From Peteryoungia ipomoeae (lineage in GTDB: Bacteria > Pseudomonadota > Alphaproteobacteria > Rhizobiales > Rhizobiaceae), in contig NZ_STGV01000003.1 of NCBI RefSeq assembly GCF_004912165.1, positions 62,001 to 126,000 of the forward strand: DNA of 64,000 bases, in the 5' to 3' direction. How positions within the stretch are numbered: the first letter of the stretch is position 1; each line of letters begins with the position of its first letter. The position numbers and the translations under genes were made by a program. The notes under the pieces are model-generated. The model ran no database searches, was not told the origin of the DNA, and saw nothing but the letters and a program-made list of their open reading frames with translations. This document shows positions 60,821 to 64,000 of this stretch, one piece after another.

Positions 60821-61100
60821 CGACAATCCGCACATCGGCGAGAGCTTCGATAGCTTTCTACGCGACGAGGGTATTTACGAGGCGGTCACGGCAGTCGCTA
60901 TCAAACGTGCTTTGGTGCTGGATATCGAACATGAAATGAAAGTGCAGCAGCTCTCGAAGTCGGAGATGGCGCGGAGAATGAAGACCAGCGCGACACAGCT
61001 TGCGCGGTTGCTGGACCCGGACAATGACCGGATTCAGCTCGATACTCTGATCAAGGCTGCCTCAGCGGTTGGGAAAACGCTTTCTGTCAACTTGAGCTGA
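60810..61100 (+). CDS. XRE-type HigA-like antitoxin
   Basis: 96 residues. HTH: RALVLDIEHEMKVQQLSKSE, MARRMKTSATQLARLLDPDN, RIQLDTLIKAASAVGKTLSV. The HTH lies in the C-terminal half, after a short N-terminal helical region. Its order after the toxin and the 11-nt overlap match higBA operons. It should neutralise the toxin and repress the promoter. Confidence 0.9.
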   Translation: MAHDDNPHIGESFDSFLRDEGIYEAVTAVAIKRALVLDIEHEMKVQQLSKSEMARRMKTSATQLARLLDPDNDRIQLDTLIKAASAVGKTLSVNLS

Positions 61101-61142
61101 CTGCCCCTGCGAGGCGGACCTTCCTCGGCAGAGGCCCGACCC

Positions 61143-62480
61143 TCACCCCTCCGGCGCCACCCGCGTAAACGGGCGGACCAGGACCCAGTAACCCGTGCGG
61201 CGATAAACGAGGGACGTGACCACGACGAGGCGGAGAAGCTGGACGAGGACCATCGCGGCGGCGGCACCGTTGATGCCGTAAAGCGGCACGAGCAGGAACA
61301 TGGCCGCAAGACAGGAAACGACCGAAACGGAAACGATGGCGAGGCTGAGGCGATAGCGCCCCTGGACGACGAGCAGCTCGGAAGCCTGACCGGTCGCGGC
61401 GCGGATGATATAGGCCAGGCCGAGCAGCACGAGACAGGGATAGGCGGCAAGGAAGGCGCGCCCGAACAGGGCAAGCAGCGGATAGCCGGCGATCAGCGTC
61501 AGTGCAACGGAGGGGATGGTGAGCCAGAAGGTGGCATTGGTGGAGCGGGTGATGCGCGCCTGAAGCCCTGCCCTGTCTGCCGAGGCAAGCGAGAGCGAAA
61601 AGCCGCGGGCAGCGACCAGCATGAAACCGTATTGCACGAAGGCGGCCAGCGACAGCGACCGCTGGGCGGCGAAATAAAGCGAGGCTTCATCCGGGGAGAC
61701 CAGAAAGCCGAGAATCAGCACATCGATCCAGACGAAGAGCTCTTCTGCCGTCATCGCCGGCATCATCAGCACGGAGGCCAGGAGCCAGAAACGGCGACGC
61801 TCGCGGTTCTTCGTCGGGCGTTCCCCCTTCGGCAACCGTGCGCGCAGGATGAGGGCCTGAACCAGCAGCACGACGATGGAGGCGAGCACGACGATGGTGA
61901 GCACCGTCGTGGCGGTCAGGTTAAGGTCTGCGACCCTGGCGACGCCGACGCCGATCATGATCAGCGCCGGGCGCAGGATATAGCCTGGAATGGTGGAGAG
62001 TGCGTACCAGCCAAAGCCGCGCGCAACGCCGATCAGGTAGGATTCGAGCGCGAGAACCGGAAAGCCGAGCGCCAGAACGCCGATCGGCAGCAGGAATGCC
62101 GGATCGACCAGATCGGGCAGCACGGTAAGGAATACGAGCGCTGAGACCGCAAGCAGGCCGGAGCCGGTTACCACCGCGCGAAAACCGGTTGCCAGATAGC
62201 CTGCAAGGTGGGCGTGTTTCTGGCGCCGTCCATAACGGGGAATGAAGCGGGCAGCGGAATCGTAAAAGCCGAGCACGCCGACCTGGCCTGCGACGCTCAC
62301 CCAGGTCCAGAGGATGACATAGACGCCGTAGTCTTCCAGCGCCATCAGGCGGGCCAGAAGGATCTGCAGCGCAAGCCCGACAAAGGCTGCGGCAATGCGC
62401 ACGGATATGCTGACAAGCGCGCCGCGCAACGCGGCGTCACCGGCAAGATCAAGCGCCTTGCGCCGCAGTCTTGCGATCAT
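61143..62480 (-). CDS. Polysaccharide/lipid flippase (Wzx/MurJ-like MOP family)
   Basis: 445 residues starting at the ATG that overlaps the stop of the upstream gene (ATGA). About 12-14 helices. The N-terminal RGALVSISVRIAAAFVGLAL and ILLARLMALEDYGVYVI pattern is typical of polysaccharide flippases (PF13440/PF01943-like), with a later LVVQGRYRLSLAIVSVSVVS helix. It exports lipid-linked saccharides or related glycolipids. It is coupled to a BcsL/CelD-like acetyltransferase, suggesting a surface polysaccharide pathway whose other genes are outside the window. Confidence 0.88.
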   Translation of the reverse strand: MIARLRRKALDLAGDAALRGALVSISVRIAAAFVGLALQILLARLMALEDYGVYVILWTWVSVAGQVGVLGFYDSAARFIPRYGRRQKHAHLAGYLATGFRAVVTGSGLLAVSALVFLTVLPDLVDPAFLLPIGVLALGFPVLALESYLIGVARGFGWYALSTIPGYILRPALIMIGVGVARVADLNLTATTVLTIVVLASIVVLLVQALILRARLPKGERPTKNRERRRFWLLASVLMMPAMTAEELFVWIDVLILGFLVSPDEASLYFAAQRSLSLAAFVQYGFMLVAARGFSLSLASADRAGLQARITRSTNATFWLTIPSVALTLIAGYPLLALFGRAFLAAYPCLVLLGLAYIIRAATGQASELLVVQGRYRLSLAIVSVSVVSCLAAMFLLVPLYGINGAAAAMVLVQLLRLVVVTSLVYRRTGYWVLVRPFTRVAPEG

Positions 62481-63772
62481 GGGACGCAGCACAAAACGAA
62501 GCCCATGGTGCTGCCATTGCGCCCCATGAAGCGATTGACGCTATCGAAGAGGGTTCGGACCCGGGCTTTCCAGGCCGGGCCGAAGCCATGGTAGAAAGCG
62601 CGCAGGCGCGGGCGAAGCCCGGCCATCCAGTGCTGGCAATAGAGCTGTCCTAAGCTGGTGAAGGGCATGTAGCTGGCCGTGAGCGGAACGCAGGTATTGG
62701 TCCAGCTCGACTTGTAGGCCGAAGGATCGCTCAGGAAATCGAAGCGGCTGATACCGGTCTCGATGGCCCAACGCTGTGCGCTTTCCATCTGCACCTTGCC
62801 GGGCGAGTATTTCTGATAGGCAAGGTCGATGGCGCCGAGGAAACAATAGTAATCCTGATGGAAGCGCATGCCGAGTTCCATGGCGATGGGGGTACCATCC
62901 AGCGTGAGCGCATGCAGATAGACACGTCCGTGATCCTCGCCCTTGACGGCGCCAAGTGTGCGCAGGAAGGCGGCAAAACGCGGATCGAACAGATCGCGGC
63001 CAAGACGGCCTGTTTCCTTCAGCCAGTCCTGCTTCATGGCAATGCAGCGGTCGATATGGGCAGCATAACCCGCGCTGTCCGCAGGCCAGACCTGGTAGTC
63101 GAGCACACCCAGCTTTTCCAGACGGTTGCGACGGCTGTTGCGCTGCAGGCGCTGCTTTTTCGGCAGAGCGCGATGATGTCTTTCCCAGTCGGCAAGACCG
63201 GCAAGATCGAGGATGGAGGAGTGCTGCTGCCTGTCGGGCGTATAGCCCTTGCCATCAAGCATTTGCGCCAGCAGCGAGGACTGCGGCACGTGATCGAGGC
63301 AGATCGCATCGCCGCCACAATGCCTGGCGATCTCATCGCACACCTGGCGGCCCAGATCCGGCCCGAAGCCCTGGGGATCATAAAGCAGTGTCGTATACTG
63401 GTTCATCGGGGCCGTCAGCGGCTCCAAGACGGTGATCGCGGGGCTTGCCCGGCGCATCATCAACGGCCAGATCATCCGGCAGTCCGCCCCCTCCCAGAGG
63501 ATGTAGACCTTGGCGCTTGCGTCAGAGCCCGCCGCATCGGCAAGGAAGATCCTTGCCCAGTTCAAGCACCAGTCGGCACTCTGGAAATAGGTGAAAGGTT
63601 CAGGGCAACGCTCTTCAAGCGCTTTCCAGGTTTCCTCCAGCGCGGCCAGATCGGCAAGGCTATCGCGGCATTCAAGGTCGAATTGGCGCCCCTCAAAGCG
63701 AATGCGCGCGACCGAGAAACGGGGCGCGGTTTCGCCGGGGCGCCGTTCTAGACCTCTGGTCGAAGCATCCAT
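62477..63772 (-). CDS. CelD/BcsL-family GNAT acyltransferase
   Basis: 431 residues. The FemAB/CelD-BcsL double-GNAT pattern: FTYFQSADWCLNWARIF near the start, PALTAPMNQYTTLLYDPQG-like PLTAPMNQYTTLL, KKQRLQRNSRRNRLEKLGVL in the middle, and LDGTPIAMELGMRFHQDYYC, YSPGKVQMESAQRWAIETGI in the C-terminal GNAT. Members take part in cellulose or exopolysaccharide biosynthesis, possibly as acetyltransferases. The flippase gene overlaps its stop, so the two are translated together. Confidence 0.9.
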   Translation of the reverse strand: MDASTRGLERRPGETAPRFSVARIRFEGRQFDLECRDSLADLAALEETWKALEERCPEPFTYFQSADWCLNWARIFLADAAGSDASAKVYILWEGADCRMIWPLMMRRASPAITVLEPLTAPMNQYTTLLYDPQGFGPDLGRQVCDEIARHCGGDAICLDHVPQSSLLAQMLDGKGYTPDRQQHSSILDLAGLADWERHHRALPKKQRLQRNSRRNRLEKLGVLDYQVWPADSAGYAAHIDRCIAMKQDWLKETGRLGRDLFDPRFAAFLRTLGAVKGEDHGRVYLHALTLDGTPIAMELGMRFHQDYYCFLGAIDLAYQKYSPGKVQMESAQRWAIETGISRFDFLSDPSAYKSSWTNTCVPLTASYMPFTSLGQLYCQHWMAGLRPRLRAFYHGFGPAWKARVRTLFDSVNRFMGRNGSTMGFVLCCVP

Positions 63773-63890
63773 GGGATCGGGCTCTCGGGTTGCGCGCTAT
63801 GGGTTCACGCGCCAGTCTAACCACCAAGGGTTAAACCTCCCTTGAGAGGCGAGAGATCGTCGTCAGCGCGGGATCGCAATGCCCTTAAGA

Positions 63891-64000
63891 TCAGTGAAAC
63901 AGCACATCCGTCACGCGCACCTTGCCGACGGCTAGGCCATTCCAGTTGGTCATGCCGTGGTTGGCAAGCGCCATCAGGGCATGCCGCTCTTCGCTGTCCG
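63891..64000 (-). CDS. Partial CDS (C-terminal end), unidentified
   Basis: The last 35 codons of a minus-strand gene that continues past the window: SEERHALMALANHGMTNWNG, then LAVGKVRVTDVLFH and a TGA. Codon use fits a real gene. The family is not recognised from this short piece. It lies 118 bp upstream of the BcsL-like gene and on the same strand, so it may be part of the same surface-polysaccharide region. Confidence 0.55.
   Translation of the reverse strand, partial: DSEERHALMALANHGMTNWNGLAVGKVRVTDVLFH

Overview
The window is about 62-63% GC, gene-dense and looks like chromosomal DNA of a Rhizobiaceae alphaproteobacterium (Rhizobium/Agrobacterium/Ciceribacter type; no species can be named from sequence alone). 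The main pointers are a DUF982 protein, a host-attachment protein, HWE/HisKA_2-type signalling, an ohr/ohrR pair, a xylFHG/ROK cassette, and the short palindromic intergenic repeats typical of rhizobia. No rRNA, tRNA, insertion sequence, prophage or CRISPR array was seen. Much of the window is accessory, built from small divergent regulator/target units.

Layout. 1-3.3 kb: end of msrB, an HxlR-regulator remnant, then a three-gene cassette: chagasin-type cysteine protease inhibitor, papain-like protease, and a free-standing copy of the protease's C-terminal domain. 3.4-13 kb: recQ, a membrane AraC regulator, CurA-like reductase plus DJ-1/PfpI protein, GNAT, and small membrane proteins (HlyIII, MAPEG). 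13-20 kb: a chemoreceptor and the xylose ABC transporter xylFHG with its divergent ROK regulator and a perfect operator palindrome. 20-27 kb: BrnTA toxin-antitoxin, SDR/HxlR pair, autotransporter, DUF982, YqaA. 27-31 kb: a HisKA_2 histidine kinase convergent with a PAS-PAS chemoreceptor. 30.6-33.8 kb: SDR plus Fe/2OG dioxygenase operon divergent from a LacI regulator. 33.8-39.7 kb: DUF4258/HTH toxin-antitoxin, DUF2267-like protein, HerA-like ATPase, degenerate EAL protein, ynfA, a second BrnTA coupled to a GNAT. 39.7-49 kb: LysE exporter/WYL regulator, fatty acid desaturase, cspA with a foldable leader, rpsU, and a MarR-linked VOC/DUF1579/DUF899 operon. 49-54.6 kb: ohr/ohrR, a class A beta-lactamase coupled to a small secreted Cys-rich protein, and an SbtA-type permease with LysR. 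54.7-64 kb: host-attachment protein, tandem L,D-transpeptidases, GAF-GGDEF-EAL enzyme, GST, a HigBA-like module, and a polysaccharide flippase/BcsL-like acetyltransferase pair.

Themes: envelope and surface functions, peroxide/electrophile defence, c-di-GMP and chemotaxis signalling, and four separate toxin-antitoxin modules in 41 kb. The least explained unit is the protease/inhibitor/partner-domain cassette at 0.9-3.3 kb: none of its three proteins has an obvious export signal, and the protease and its downstream neighbour share a domain I cannot assign to a named family.
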